NCBI RefSeq assembly: GCF_000967545.1
Contig: NZ_JXXV01000007.1
Coordinates: 62,001-126,000 of the forward strand
Origin: Vibrio galatheae
Lineage (GTDB): Bacteria > Pseudomonadota > Gammaproteobacteria > Enterobacterales > Vibrionaceae
Length of the DNA stretch: 64,000 bases
Reading direction: 5' to 3'
The notes under the pieces were generated by a model. It was given only the letters and a program-made list of their open reading frames with translations. It did no database searches and was not told where the DNA came from. A program made the translations under genes and the position numbers. Positions 8,809-18,069 of this stretch are shown here, piece after piece (position 1 is the first letter of the stretch; each line of letters opens with the position of its first letter).

Positions 8809-9939
8809 TTAATGGTCTAAGTAGAGGTAGTTTTGCCAACTCTTCATGCGAATTAGAACTTTACGCATAATAGAGACATGGCTGAATTTATCTGAGTAAA
8901 CCGCCACTTCAACCGCTGTGCCTAACGGGAGGTTGTACTCCGTCATATCGTCGGTAATTTTGAGTTTAACAAACACTCGCCCACTTGTTCGCAGGGCTTC
9001 TGTACCTAGTAAAGCGCCTCGAGCCTGAAATTGGCTTTCACCGATAGCAGGAAGCACCTCAACGACTTCACCTTTAAATACCTTACCTGGAAGCGCTCTA
9101 AAGACGAACTCTGCTTCAAAGCCAGGTTCTAGGCGCTGCAGTGAATTCTGTCTAAATGCCGCCGTGTAAAAAACGTCCTCAGTATGCACAAAGGTCATGA
9201 CCGGAGCCAGTGGCAGAGGTACCGCCATTACACCAGGTCGTAGTGCGAGTTGAGTGGCAAAACCGTCTGTTGGTGCGCGAACAATGGTTTGCTCCAAATC
9301 AAATTCAGCTTGACGCAGTTCTTCAATTAGACGAGCGACCGTTGTGTTTTCTCCACCAATTTCGGAATCCAATGCGAGCCGTGCTTGATCAACCCTAGCA
9401 CTTGCTACATTGACTGAAGATTCTGCTGCTTTATAGGCTTGACGTCGAGTGTCGAGTTGTTGTTCAGTAAACGCACCTTTGTCATAACCTCGCTGATAGC
9501 GATCAAATTCACGTTTTGCTTTGTCACGTTCCGCAATCGCTCGGTTCTTTGATGCAATGGCCTCTTGTAGAGAAGATTCTAACCCTAATGCACCTTGGCT
9601 TGCCTCTTTGATTTGCGCTTGTTTCTTCGCTACTTCGGCTTGGTAAGGAATAGGGTCAATAGTGAACAGAATATCACCTTGCTTCAGCGGCCTATTTGGT
9701 TGTACTGGAACTTCGATGACACGACCGCGAACACCAGAAACAATAGGTGTAGTTGAATAGACTTGGTTACCAATTTGAGTAAATGGATGGTTGTAGTTCA
9801 TTAACAGGATAAGTGTACCGATAAGGACAACCCCACCCAAAACTGCTGTCGGTACTGTCCATTTATTCAAAGGAATTTTGAAGACTTTGAAAATCGTTAT
9901 GCACAGTGCTGCATAAGTCATAATGAGTAGTAAATCCAT
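8809..9939 (-). CDS. yiaV: HlyD/EmrA-type membrane fusion protein YiaV
   Basis: A 376-residue periplasmic adaptor. Two N-terminal hydrophobic helices come first (LLLIMTYAALCITIFKVF; WTVPTAVLGGVVLIGTLILLM). A biotinyl-lipoyl-like half-domain (VSGVRGRVIEVPVQPNRPLKQGDILFTID), a long coiled-coil hairpin (~95-215), the second lipoyl half (IVRAPTDGFATQLALRPGVMAVP) and a beta-barrel domain follow. The length and the DUF3302 partner upstream match E. coli yiaV-yiaW. No matching ABC or MFS transporter is adjacent, so its efflux partner is unknown. Its ATG overlaps the yiaW stop (TAATG), suggesting translational coupling. Confidence 0.88.
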   Translation of the reverse strand: MDLLLIMTYAALCITIFKVFKIPLNKWTVPTAVLGGVVLIGTLILLMNYNHPFTQIGNQVYSTTPIVSGVRGRVIEVPVQPNRPLKQGDILFTIDPIPYQAEVAKKQAQIKEASQGALGLESSLQEAIASKNRAIAERDKAKREFDRYQRGYDKGAFTEQQLDTRRQAYKAAESSVNVASARVDQARLALDSEIGGENTTVARLIEELRQAEFDLEQTIVRAPTDGFATQLALRPGVMAVPLPLAPVMTFVHTEDVFYTAAFRQNSLQRLEPGFEAEFVFRALPGKVFKGEVVEVLPAIGESQFQARGALLGTEALRTSGRVFVKLKITDDMTEYNLPLGTAVEVAVYSDKFSHVSIMRKVLIRMKSWQNYLYLDH

Positions 9940-10328
9940 TATTTGTTCTCCTCACTATTTTCGACGTTAGCAGTGGAATCTGTGGTGGTATGACTCTGTT
10001 GCTTGAGCTTTGAAACTTCATGCTGTAATTGACTGACCTGATCCATAAGGGCACTGACTCTATGGTGGATATCGTGCTGCTCTTCTTCGAGTCGCTTAAA
10101 TCCCCAACCACGCTCTTTACGCCACAACGTGGCCCAGATCCACAAAAAGGGCCAAAGAGCATGCAATGTGAACAAGCTGACCCAACCCGCGTAATGGATA
10201 GCATCTTGGTGAGGGTGTTCACGCTCTTTAGCGATCTCGTAGGGAATATCGTGTATCACGATGATGCCGTAGAAAATAACTAACGCGACAAAGATCAAAA
10301 GACCTAACGCGAAATAGTCTAGAAACAT
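9939..10328 (-). CDS. yiaW: DUF3302 inner-membrane protein YiaW
   Basis: A 129-residue protein with two hydrophobic segments: residues ~2-25 (FLDYFALGLLIFVALVIFYGIIVI) and ~46-68 (AGWVSLFTLHALWPFLWIWATLW). They flank the conserved HDIPYEIAKEREHPHQDAIHYAGW loop typical of DUF3302/YiaW. The C-terminal ~50 residues form a coiled coil (HDIHHRVSALMDQVSQLQHEVSKLKQQ), longer than in E. coli YiaW (~107 residues). First gene of a two-gene unit with yiaV. Function is not established; it is always found with the YiaV adaptor. Confidence 0.88.
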   Translation of the reverse strand: MFLDYFALGLLIFVALVIFYGIIVIHDIPYEIAKEREHPHQDAIHYAGWVSLFTLHALWPFLWIWATLWRKERGWGFKRLEEEQHDIHHRVSALMDQVSQLQHEVSKLKQQSHTTTDSTANVENSEENK

Positions 10329-10512
10329 ATGAGTCTTCCTTCTTAAGTAAATCGGGTTAACAATACTGGGATGATTCTATAAAGTATAGAAATAAACGCT
10401 ATGTATTAGAGATATTTACGCTATATCTTATTAAAAAGATGCCAGTTATCGTTGGATTTATTATTTAAGTTACGAAATAGTTTGAGCATCTATTGTTAGC
10501 ATTGATAAATGA

Positions 10513-10540
10513 ACATCTGCTAGATGAGAGTAGCAGATGT
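10513..10540. terminator. Hairpin between yiaW and the GGDEF gene
   Basis: Stem ACATCTGCT / AGCAGATGT with a 10-nt loop, 22 bp beyond the stop of the minus-strand GGDEF gene. The T content downstream is modest, so it is a probable but not strong terminator. The rest of the 10329-10561 gap shows only AT-rich sequence expected to hold the yiaW promoter. Confidence 0.55.
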
Positions 10541-10561
10541 GTTAATACGTGAGATGAGGAC

Positions 10562-12142
10562 CTATTCGGTGCAAACTTGATTGCGACCATTGGCTTTGGC
10601 GCGATATAAGGCTTTGTCGGCGCGGTAGAAGGTTCTTTGTGTGTTTTCGCCTTCTCGATGCAGCGTAATACCGATACTGACCGTCAGTCCTCGTTCGCCC
10701 AAAATACTGTGCCAACCGAACCCAAAAATGCGCTCTCTGTACGCTTCAGCATGCATTTCTGCTTGTTCTAGTGTCGAGCGTTCGAGTATTACCAAGAACT
10801 CCTCACCACCAAAGCGAACACATGACGCTCCGCGAAATTTGAAGTAGCTCGATAGTTCGTGAGACACATTAACAATCGCTTTGTCGCCTACTAAATGGCT
10901 CAGCTCATCATTAATTGATTTGAAGTGGTCGATGTCGACAACCATGAGTGCGAATGGTACATCATGCAGGAGCAAGTCTTTGAGTTTTACATCCAACCAA
11001 CGTCTATTGTGCAGTGCCGTTAGAGGATCGGTAAATACGTCTTGTTGTAACTGAGCCACTGCGTGTTTTTGGCTTTCAGTGGTCTCTTTGAGTTCTCTGT
11101 TCTCTTGTTCAGATAAAATCAATTTTAGTTGCAATTCAAAGCGCGACAACCGGCGCAGTTGACTCGCGCCTAGCTCCCCAATCGGGATCTTTTTCATCAA
11201 ATCGCTTTCAATACGATAAGCACTTTTTTGATACTCTAAAGCGCTTTTGAAATCCTCTTTTTGCTGGCATATTTCCGCCAGTGCGTTACATAACTTTAGG
11301 TTGAGGATCGGAGAGGCGTACTGCTTTATGCGGTTACGTGTCGATTCCAAAACCCAGTTGGCAATATGCGCTTTGTTATGTTCACTTAAACAGGCGGCTA
11401 ACTCTAAACGAATCATGTTCGAGAGCCAGGCAGAATGAATATTACCTGCCGCGTATTGAACATTGCCTAGACATTGCAAGGCTAAGTCCATCTGCTTGTT
11501 TTGGCGATAGATCTTAGTTTGGTACAGGATGATTTGACCAGAAAGGACTTTGTCACTGACTAAGATACTCAGTTCTTCACATTCCTTAATCAAGTCAGTA
11601 GCAGCGGTTGTGCGTTTTAAATCTATGTAGCACGACAGCATGTAAAGCTTGTAGCGAAGGCGCAAAGAGCGACTGCTTATAGCGTGGTCTATACTGTCGA
11701 TCTTTTGGTAGTATCTGAGTGCCCGGTTGTGATCGCCATACGCATCACAGAGGTTACCCATGCCAAGTACCGCAAGGACATAGGCATCTATATAGCCAGT
11801 ATCTACAGCGATGGTGGAAGAGCTAATATATTCATTCAGCGCGCCATGATAGTCGCCTAGATCGACTAATCTATCTGCAAGGCTATTTCGCACTTCCAAT
11901 ATGAGTTCTGCATCGTTAGGCAGAGCCAGATAATCAAGGGCTTCCCTTAGTTCTTCAATGCTTACTTGGTTCTGATTTAATCTAACGCGGAACTCAGCGC
12001 TAATGATTAGGCAATGAGCGATCTCTCGCGCCGATGTGGCGATGTGTTGACGTACGTGATTCCAAAATATAATCGCCTCTTCGCCTGAAACAGAAGAAGG
12101 ATCTAAGCCAGAGTCAGAAATTTTATTGAGTAAGGCTTCCAT
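10562..12142 (-). CDS. TPR-GGDEF protein, probable diguanylate cyclase
   Basis: A 526-residue cytosolic protein. Residues ~1-330 are helical with TPR-like repeats (for example HRALRYYQKIDSI, KSALEYQKSAYRIE). A coiled coil (~335-365) leads into a complete GGDEF domain with DPLTALHNRRWLD, MVVDIDHFKSINDELSHLVGD, RFGGEEFLVIL and VSIGITLHREGE. The active-site motif is GGEEF, so c-di-GMP synthesis is expected. The RxxD inhibitory site is absent: FRGA occupies the position five residues upstream. No transmembrane segment is visible. The gene overlaps the upstream TPR gene by 20 bp and is surely co-transcribed with it. Confidence 0.92.
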   Translation of the reverse strand: MEALLNKISDSGLDPSSVSGEEAIIFWNHVRQHIATSAREIAHCLIISAEFRVRLNQNQVSIEELREALDYLALPNDAELILEVRNSLADRLVDLGDYHGALNEYISSSTIAVDTGYIDAYVLAVLGMGNLCDAYGDHNRALRYYQKIDSIDHAISSRSLRLRYKLYMLSCYIDLKRTTAATDLIKECEELSILVSDKVLSGQIILYQTKIYRQNKQMDLALQCLGNVQYAAGNIHSAWLSNMIRLELAACLSEHNKAHIANWVLESTRNRIKQYASPILNLKLCNALAEICQQKEDFKSALEYQKSAYRIESDLMKKIPIGELGASQLRRLSRFELQLKLILSEQENRELKETTESQKHAVAQLQQDVFTDPLTALHNRRWLDVKLKDLLLHDVPFALMVVDIDHFKSINDELSHLVGDKAIVNVSHELSSYFKFRGASCVRFGGEEFLVILERSTLEQAEMHAEAYRERIFGFGWHSILGERGLTVSIGITLHREGENTQRTFYRADKALYRAKANGRNQVCTE

Positions 12143-13610
12143 GTTTTTGGTCCTGTCGCTGGCTGTCTTCTAACTGTTCTAAAGTAAATGGGAAAGTGAG
12201 AATATCTTGGAAGCTCACTATTGGCAGAGCATCTTTCAAACCCTTCCTATGCCACGGGTACATCTCAATCATTTTTGCTAACACTTGAAAAACGTTGACC
12301 ACTTCATCTTTCTCGCCAGCCAACAATATCCCTAACATTTCACTGCTCAATCGAGATAGCATGTCTTGTTTATTACACAGTGAATGGGCGATTTGTGTAC
12401 AGACATCGAGATAATTAGCATCAGGATGTTGGATGATGATAACGGCGCGGTTGGATCGTTTTAGTTCTGTTTTGAACAAAACAAGCTGTTCCCACCAATA
12501 CGTTTCCGACACCATTTGGCTAAGTTGTTTTTCGGGATCAAACTCGTGCTGGCCGCGAATGCGGTTAATAAGCTTACGTGCCCGTTGTTCGAGCTGGCGT
12601 TTAGACGATCTTGCTTTGTCATTACTCACTCGCGCGGTTTGCTCTCTCAACATATTGATAGAGTGAGTGCGGTACTTTTGAAAGGCTTCGAGTGCGGTTT
12701 TGTAGTCTCCAGACTCTTCCGCGACGCGCGATTGTTGGAAACAGATTTGCGATAGCAGTTCACCATTATCAAATCTCACCGCAGACTGTTCGGCTCGAAC
12801 CAATAAATCGGCCGCTTTGTCTGGGCGTTTACGCAATAGTTCAACACGTGCTCTACTGATGAATGAGTGGGCTTTCATCCATACTAGATCGTGCTGCATG
12901 GCTAACTCATGCGCTTTTTTGGTCGCCTGTTCTGCGTCTTCAACACGCTCAAGGCCGAGTAGCGCTAACCCCCTAAAATCCCAAACTTCCGCTTGCCACG
13001 TTTTATCGTAATGCCCTTTTAATGCCTCAGTTGCACCATCGAGTACCGACAGCATTTCAATATAGTCGTTGAGAAGATATAGATCCCAGGCGAGCAAAAT
13101 TCTCGCTTTGCCTTCAAGCCATTCGATGCGTGCGTTATTGGCGACGATAACCGCCAACTCGTGGGTACTTTTTGCCAGTTGGTATTCGTGAGTAATACGC
13201 CACACATTGCCTAGACCGATTAAAGACTCAAGCTGAACTTCTATCTCGTCAACCAATGCAGATTGTTCTAACGCATTGATCCAGTATTGTTGTGCGGAGT
13301 AGTATCTGGCGAGTCCCCAGTAGTGCAGGGCATGGATATGCAAAATTTCAGGCAGTAGATCATCAGTATCGAGGGTGTTTAGTTTACTATGCGCTTCTTT
13401 GATGTACTTGAGGCCCTTGCGGTACTCCATAGTACACCAAGCGCAGCGAGACATAATGACAAGGCTTTGGATTTCACCTTCAGGATAAAGTATCTGCGCG
13501 GAACGTGCTGCACACTGTTCCGCGATGGCCCACACTTTGTCAGGCTCCGATTCGACCTTGCCTTTTAGTTGATCTATCTCGATCTCTAGAAGTCGCTGGC
13601 TTTTATCCAA
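12123..13610 (-). CDS. TPR protein with a degenerate GGDEF-like C-terminus
   Basis: A 495-residue cytosolic protein. Residues ~1-320 are TPR-like helical repeats (AEQATKKAHELAMQHDL, YKTALEAFQKYRTHSINML), followed by a basic helix (SSKRQLEQRARKLINRIR). The last ~140 residues resemble a worn-out GGDEF fold: NRAVIIIQHPDANYLDV sits where the metal-binding strand would be, and LSRLSSEMLGILLAG lies where RxGGDEFxxLL is expected, with no catalytic residues left. It probably has no cyclase activity. The layout matches the active TPR-GGDEF protein encoded downstream with a 20-bp overlap, so the two may be products of an old duplication that act together. That is an inference. Confidence 0.82.
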   Translation of the reverse strand: MDKSQRLLEIEIDQLKGKVESEPDKVWAIAEQCAARSAQILYPEGEIQSLVIMSRCAWCTMEYRKGLKYIKEAHSKLNTLDTDDLLPEILHIHALHYWGLARYYSAQQYWINALEQSALVDEIEVQLESLIGLGNVWRITHEYQLAKSTHELAVIVANNARIEWLEGKARILLAWDLYLLNDYIEMLSVLDGATEALKGHYDKTWQAEVWDFRGLALLGLERVEDAEQATKKAHELAMQHDLVWMKAHSFISRARVELLRKRPDKAADLLVRAEQSAVRFDNGELLSQICFQQSRVAEESGDYKTALEAFQKYRTHSINMLREQTARVSNDKARSSKRQLEQRARKLINRIRGQHEFDPEKQLSQMVSETYWWEQLVLFKTELKRSNRAVIIIQHPDANYLDVCTQIAHSLCNKQDMLSRLSSEMLGILLAGEKDEVVNVFQVLAKMIEMYPWHRKGLKDALPIVSFQDILTFPFTLEQLEDSQRQDQKHGSLTQ

Positions 13611-13737
13611 TGAATCAATCCTTTAACTGCTGAGCACACTAATTAGTATAAGTCATTATATGAATAGCGACGGGGCAAACTCCACTAAAAGTACTATTTA
13701 AGGGAGTGATTAACGGCACGTGTCACAATACTGACAA

Positions 13738-15207
13738 TTATGAAAGCAGCTCTCGTAGAGTCAAAGGTGATTGAGTTATCTCTAAATTTTGAGCAGCTGT
13801 CTTTCCGGTTTTGTCTTGATAGCACAAATTGTGCCAAGCTCGGAAAATATCCAACATAGGCAGCAACCCACCGGGTCTCAGTTTTCGTCGGGGCTCGTTC
13901 ACAAAACCTTCGAACAGTGTTTGAAAACGGTGCTGGTAGAACTTTGTCCGCCGGATTGATGCATTGCGTAACCATTGTTTTGGCTGGCTATTTTCACCAG
14001 CAAGATAACAAATCCCTTTCGAAGAGTCACCACTGGTGGCGATAGCCCAGCGATCGCGCCACCAACCCATATGCACAATATCAACTTTGTCTACGGTGTA
14101 GTCCTCTCTCCACGCTTTATCTTCTTCGACATACATTAAGTCGATATTTTGACGCAAAATGCGAGGCAAGCAGACGCTGAGTGCCGCAGAACGCAAAACC
14201 GGGTCTTGGGGCAGATAGATAGACACCTGCCTCTCGTTGTGACACATATCGAGTACGTGTAGGAAATGGGCGTACGATGTATATGGTGGTCTAATCAACG
14301 CTCCTTTGGAAGGGTAGTTAAACACAGTAAGATTACCCATAGGATCTTCGACATTGCCACGGGCGAGAATCGTTTGATATTGCTGGTCTATCCGCTCTCT
14401 TAATCGAGGAGATGGTGTTGGGGCCGGCATATTGGCTTCGGAAGAGTGATCACGAGACACAAAACGCGCAGGAAACTGATAAGGGTTGTGATCAACGCTG
14501 CCTAATGGCTCCTCAGCAGACGAATAGTTGACGTGTTGGCAAAGAATATAACCACTGTGCGCTTCACCTGTCGCCATCCACAAGACACCGTTGTTACTTT
14601 TGGGTTGAAGCGGCACATAATAAGACGCCAATTCGTAACTTGATGCGTGATTGACCCAGCGCGCATCAAACATCGCGAGTTTCCTACGGCAACGACTGGC
14701 GATGTGATCTAGGTGGTCATAAAACGTCTTTGGATTGATTTCTAATTTACGGCATATCTCGCGTACCGAGTAGCCCATAAAAAGCAAGCCAAGTAAGTTT
14801 TCTTGAAATGAGAGTTTTTTGTTGGCACCTGACCACTTGTCGACAAACGTCGATTGACAGGCTTTACAGCGATAACGCTGTCTGTCTCCGCTGTAACCAA
14901 ATGCATGGTAAAGGTGTTTGTGAGTGTGGACTGAGAGGCCAAAGTTTTCGCACTCGCCATTACGACAAGCTGGCAGACCATCACTGTGCAGCTGACGCAG
15001 GCGATGGAGTTCATTGAGAACTTCTTGGTTGTTAAGTAAGGGGGGGAAAGCGCCACATTCACGGCAAACCATCGCTGGTCGCTTAGGGTTAGCATGCTGC
15101 ACAACGTAACGATGTGCATCACTCAATCCAAAGTTGTCACACGCCAATGTTTTACAAAAGTTGAGCTGTAACCCGTTCGCTTCCTTTGGCAGTTGGCCGG
15201 CTGTCAC
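13738..15207 (-). CDS. Zinc-ribbon/HTH protein resembling a domesticated IS1-like (InsA-type) transposase
   Basis: A 489-residue protein. The N-terminal ~130 residues hold repeated Cys pairs, with C..xxC groups at residues ~18-23, 48-51, 81-86 and 114-117. The last of these sits in RQRYRCKACQSTFVDKWSG, the zinc-ribbon signature of InsA/IS1595-type transposases. A helix-turn-helix follows (LLGLLFMGYSVREICRKLEINPKTFYDHL, ~135-165). The large C-terminal region has Asp-containing hydrophobic strands but no clear DDE triad. No terminal inverted repeats or target duplications are seen around it, and codon use matches the neighbours, which suggests a resident gene rather than an active element. A regulatory DNA-binding role is inferred only. 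Confidence 0.7.
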   Translation of the reverse strand: MTAGQLPKEANGLQLNFCKTLACDNFGLSDAHRYVVQHANPKRPAMVCRECGAFPPLLNNQEVLNELHRLRQLHSDGLPACRNGECENFGLSVHTHKHLYHAFGYSGDRQRYRCKACQSTFVDKWSGANKKLSFQENLLGLLFMGYSVREICRKLEINPKTFYDHLDHIASRCRRKLAMFDARWVNHASSYELASYYVPLQPKSNNGVLWMATGEAHSGYILCQHVNYSSAEEPLGSVDHNPYQFPARFVSRDHSSEANMPAPTPSPRLRERIDQQYQTILARGNVEDPMGNLTVFNYPSKGALIRPPYTSYAHFLHVLDMCHNERQVSIYLPQDPVLRSAALSVCLPRILRQNIDLMYVEEDKAWREDYTVDKVDIVHMGWWRDRWAIATSGDSSKGICYLAGENSQPKQWLRNASIRRTKFYQHRFQTLFEGFVNEPRRKLRPGGLLPMLDIFRAWHNLCYQDKTGKTAAQNLEITQSPLTLRELLS

Positions 15208-15267
15208 TATCTCCCCCTCGGGATTATTCAGGCCACCAAACCAAGATTTGGTGGCAAAGGAATAGAA

Positions 15268-15978
15268 TTAGATGTTGATTGCAGTTTCTAGCGCGACTTT
15301 CATCATGTCGTTAAACGATTTTTGACGCTCTTCTGAACTTAGCTTTTCGCCGCGGATGATGTGATCAGAAACCGTTAGAATGGTCAGGGCTTTAGCGCCT
15401 AGGTCAGCTGCAACGCCGTAGATGCCAGCCGCTTCCATATCAACGCCAAGAATGCCTAGCTTTTCCATTTTCTCGAACAAGTCTGCTTCAGGAGTGTAGA
15501 AAAGATCTGCTGAGAAAACGTTACCCACTTTTACTGGTACTTGCTGTGCACGTGCTTGATTGACGGCTTCTTCTAAAAGACCGAAGTCGGCAATCGCTGC
15601 GAAGTCGTGGTTGTTAAAACGGATGCGGTTTACTTTAGAGTCCGTAGATGCACCCATGCCAATGACAACGTCCATCAGTTTAACGTCATCACGTACCGCA
15701 CCACAGCTACCAACACGAATAACATTTTTTACACCGTATTCGGCGATCAGTTCGTGTACATAGATGCAGCATGAAGGAATACCCATGCCGTGGCCCATGA
15801 CAGACACTTTTTTACCTTTGTAAGTACCTGTGTAACCAAACATGTTGCGAACGTCACATACTTGCTTCACGTCATCTAGGAATGTTTCTGCAATGTATTT
15901 AGCACGTAGTGGGTCACCTGGCATTAGGACTGTTTCAGCGAAATCACCTGGTTGTGCGTTAATGTGTGGGGTTGCCAT
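15268..15978 (-). CDS. deoD: Purine nucleoside phosphorylase DeoD-type
   Basis: A 236-residue protein, full length for the hexameric bacterial DeoD family. Visible motifs include [34 protein letters not shown] at the N-terminus, the phosphate-binding RVGSCGA, the substrate-binding [12 protein letters not shown] and the catalytic Asp in TVSDHI. It cleaves purine (deoxy)ribonucleosides with phosphate to the base and (deoxy)ribose-1-phosphate in the cytosol. It is not in a deoCAB cluster here, so it may be the second deoD paralogue known in vibrios. Its promoter shares the ~350-bp region with divergent ybgA. Confidence 0.97.
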   Translation of the reverse strand: MATPHINAQPGDFAETVLMPGDPLRAKYIAETFLDDVKQVCDVRNMFGYTGTYKGKKVSVMGHGMGIPSCCIYVHELIAEYGVKNVIRVGSCGAVRDDVKLMDVVIGMGASTDSKVNRIRFNNHDFAAIADFGLLEEAVNQARAQQVPVKVGNVFSADLFYTPEADLFEKMEKLGILGVDMEAAGIYGVAADLGAKALTILTVSDHIIRGEKLSSEERQKSFNDMMKVALETAINI

Positions 15979-16232
15979 AGTTATTACTCCAAAAATGAAT
16001 AGTAATTCGGACTATTGATTACTAATTTTGTTGATTCTGAAAAATCTGTTGAAGCAATACTAGCTATATCTGCCAGTGCTCCATGAGAAGTATGTCACAA
16101 AAGGTAGGTGTTCGGCGTATTTGTTACTTATTGATAACTAAAAATGTTGAAAATGGTTGAGCAATCGATTTGTAAAAACGTTTGCGTAATGAGTGAACCA
16201 AAAAGAACCAAAAAACGTAGCATCTGATTATG

Positions 16233-16303
16233 TTGTACAAGTTGTTTTGTTGTACAGAAATTATATTTTATGCTAAAAATTATACAAAATGTTTGGTTGT
16301 ATA
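16233..16303 (+). promoter_or_regulatory. Cluster of TTGTACA/TTGTATA repeats, probable MerR-family operator of the ybgA operon
   Basis: Four related 7-8-mers lie 25-100 bp before ybgA: TTGTACAA (16233), TTGTACAG (16250), TTATACAA (16280) and TTGTATA (16297). TGTACA half-sites are the core of the E. coli MlrA operator and resemble sites of other MerR-type regulators of the CarH/LitR group. A MerR gene of that group is second in the operon, so autoregulation is likely. A TATATT/TATTTT-rich stretch between the repeats could be the -10. Confidence 0.55.
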
Positions 16304-16328
16304 TATTGGCTGGACGAAGGAGCTCGAG

Positions 16329-17282
16329 ATGAATCAGCAGCAGATTAAGATCGGAATCAGTTCGTGTGTACTCGGTGAGCGCGTGCGTTTTGATTCTGGA
16401 CATAAAATTAGCAAGTTCGTGACCAAAGAACTCTCGCCATATTTCGAGTTCATATCTGTGTGTCCCGAAGTGGGAGCGGGGATGCCAGTTCCAAGGCCGA
16501 CGATTAGGCTGATGTCGAATGAAGATAGAATCGAGTTGGTCGAAACGAAAGACGTGACCAAAGAACACACTCAGGCAGTTGTCGATTATTCAAAAAGTAA
16601 AATAGCTCAGTTGGAGCAAGAGCTACTGTGTGGCTATATAGTGTGTGCAAAATCCCCCACTTGCGGTATGGAGCGGGTAAAAGTGTACCGAAAAGACGGC
16701 GCTACCAATGTCGGCGTCGGCCTCTATACCAAAGAGTTGATGACCCAAATGCCCTGGTTACCTGTTGAAGAAGATGGAAGATTAAACGACCCACTACTCA
16801 AAGAGAACTTTATTACACGCGTCTATACCTTAAAAGATTTTTATAGTTCTATGGGAGAAGCGCCAACACGTGGAAAAATTGTTGCTTTTCACTCGCGTTA
16901 TAAACTTACTTTAATGGCTCATCACCCCTCTTCTTATAAGCAACTTGGTAAACTAGTGGCCAACGTCAAAGATTATGACATCGACGATTTTTATCGACTC
17001 TATCGTGAGGGGCTGATGAAAGCGATGGCGCATCGCGCGAGTCGAAAAAATAACACTAACGTTTTAATGCATTTACAAGGTTATTTTAAACGTGAACTCG
17101 ACAAGCAACAGAAACAAGAACTGCGACAAGTGATCGATGACTATCGGGTCGGATTGCTTCCTCTTCTTGCGCCGCTAACGCTTATCAAACACTATCTAAC
17201 CGCACATCCCGATGCGTACCTTGCCGAGCAAGCTTTTTTACAACCTTACCCACAGGAGTTACGTTTAAGATATGGGCTATGA
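16329..17282 (+). CDS. ybgA: DUF523-DUF1722 protein YbgA
   Basis: A 317-residue two-domain protein. The N-terminal DUF523 domain (~1-150) has ISSCVLGERVRFDSGHK, CPEVGAGMPVPRPTIRL and a Cys-rich CAKSPTCGMERVKVY. The C-terminal DUF1722 (~185-305) has FHSRYKLTLMAHHPSSYKQLG and RLYREGLMKAMAHRASRKNNTNVLMHLQGYFK. In E. coli ybgA lies directly upstream of phrB; here it starts the operon ybgA-merR-phrB. Biochemical role not established. ATG 16329 follows AAGGAG; the open frame extends back to 16230 without a ribosome site. Confidence 0.9.
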   Translation: MNQQQIKIGISSCVLGERVRFDSGHKISKFVTKELSPYFEFISVCPEVGAGMPVPRPTIRLMSNEDRIELVETKDVTKEHTQAVVDYSKSKIAQLEQELLCGYIVCAKSPTCGMERVKVYRKDGATNVGVGLYTKELMTQMPWLPVEEDGRLNDPLLKENFITRVYTLKDFYSSMGEAPTRGKIVAFHSRYKLTLMAHHPSSYKQLGKLVANVKDYDIDDFYRLYREGLMKAMAHRASRKNNTNVLMHLQGYFKRELDKQQKQELRQVIDDYRVGLLPLLAPLTLIKHYLTAHPDAYLAEQAFLQPYPQELRLRYGL

Positions 17283-18060
17283 AAAAAAACTTTACGCGAT
17301 TCGTGAGATTGCTGAGATTACTGGCGTAAAACCTGTAACGTTAAGAGCCTGGCAAAGGCGCTATAACTTAGTTCAGCCTCAACGAACTGACAAAGGACAC
17401 CGCCTTTTTAGCGATGCAGATATTGCTTTGATTGGTGAGATCCAAGGTTGGTTAAGCAAAGGGGTACCCATTGGTAAGGTTAAAGGGATCTTAGAGTCCA
17501 GTGACCCTAACAAGGGGGAGGAGTTCCTAGCCACTGACCAATTGGATGAAGTTAGCGCGTTTTTGCAGGCATTAGCAGAACTAAACAAAGCAAAAGCCGA
17601 TGCTATTGTGGCAATCGTGTTCAAAGAATATCCATTAGAGGTGGTTGAGAAGCAATTTGTCCGACCTACTGAGAAGGCACTATCGGTAGTCAAGTTTGGT
17701 CTCAGGGCGCTGCAAAAAGGCCTAATGGATGCCATTTTCGTTGCGCGACTGAACGCCATTATTGAATCGGAGAACAAAGCAGCCAAAGCAGGCAAATGTT
17801 TGTTTATCAACTACGACAATGCCAATAACCTGCACGCGCGGCTATGGGCGTTGAAACAGTCTGAATCGGGTAAGCATCTTGTTATTATCGATGGCATAGA
17901 AGATTTATCGGGGTTGATAGAACATCAAGGTCTCGACGCTTACGCCACTCTGGCCATTTATAGCTCACGCCCGATAACGGCAGGTCAGTCTGTGGTACTA
18001 GCAAAAATACGCGCTTCCTTTGCTGGTCAAGTATTACTTTCTGACTTAATCAACAACTAA
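17272..18060 (+). CDS. MerR-family regulator of the MlrA/CarH/LitR group
   Basis: A 262-residue regulator. The winged helix MerR domain occupies ~5-75 (YAIREIAEITGVKPVTLRAW, QRRYNLVQPQRTDKGHRLFS). A ~185-residue C-terminal region follows with the size of the B12-binding pair of CarH/LitR. The cobalamin-ligand DxHxxG signature is not visible, so light sensing through B12 is doubtful and it may be MlrA-like. Its start overlaps the ybgA stop by 11 bp, and phrB begins 9 bp after its stop. It probably controls its own operon through the TGTACA repeats at 16233-16303. Confidence 0.87.
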   Translation: MGYEKKLYAIREIAEITGVKPVTLRAWQRRYNLVQPQRTDKGHRLFSDADIALIGEIQGWLSKGVPIGKVKGILESSDPNKGEEFLATDQLDEVSAFLQALAELNKAKADAIVAIVFKEYPLEVVEKQFVRPTEKALSVVKFGLRALQKGLMDAIFVARLNAIIESENKAAKAGKCLFINYDNANNLHARLWALKQSESGKHLVIIDGIEDLSGLIEHQGLDAYATLAIYSSRPITAGQSVVLAKIRASFAGQVLLSDLINN

Positions 18061-18069
18061 GGCATCGCA

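Noticed and set aside
13738..15207. Intact insertion sequence
   Set aside because: Only the protein resembles an IS1-like transposase; no terminal inverted repeats, target duplications or second frame were found.
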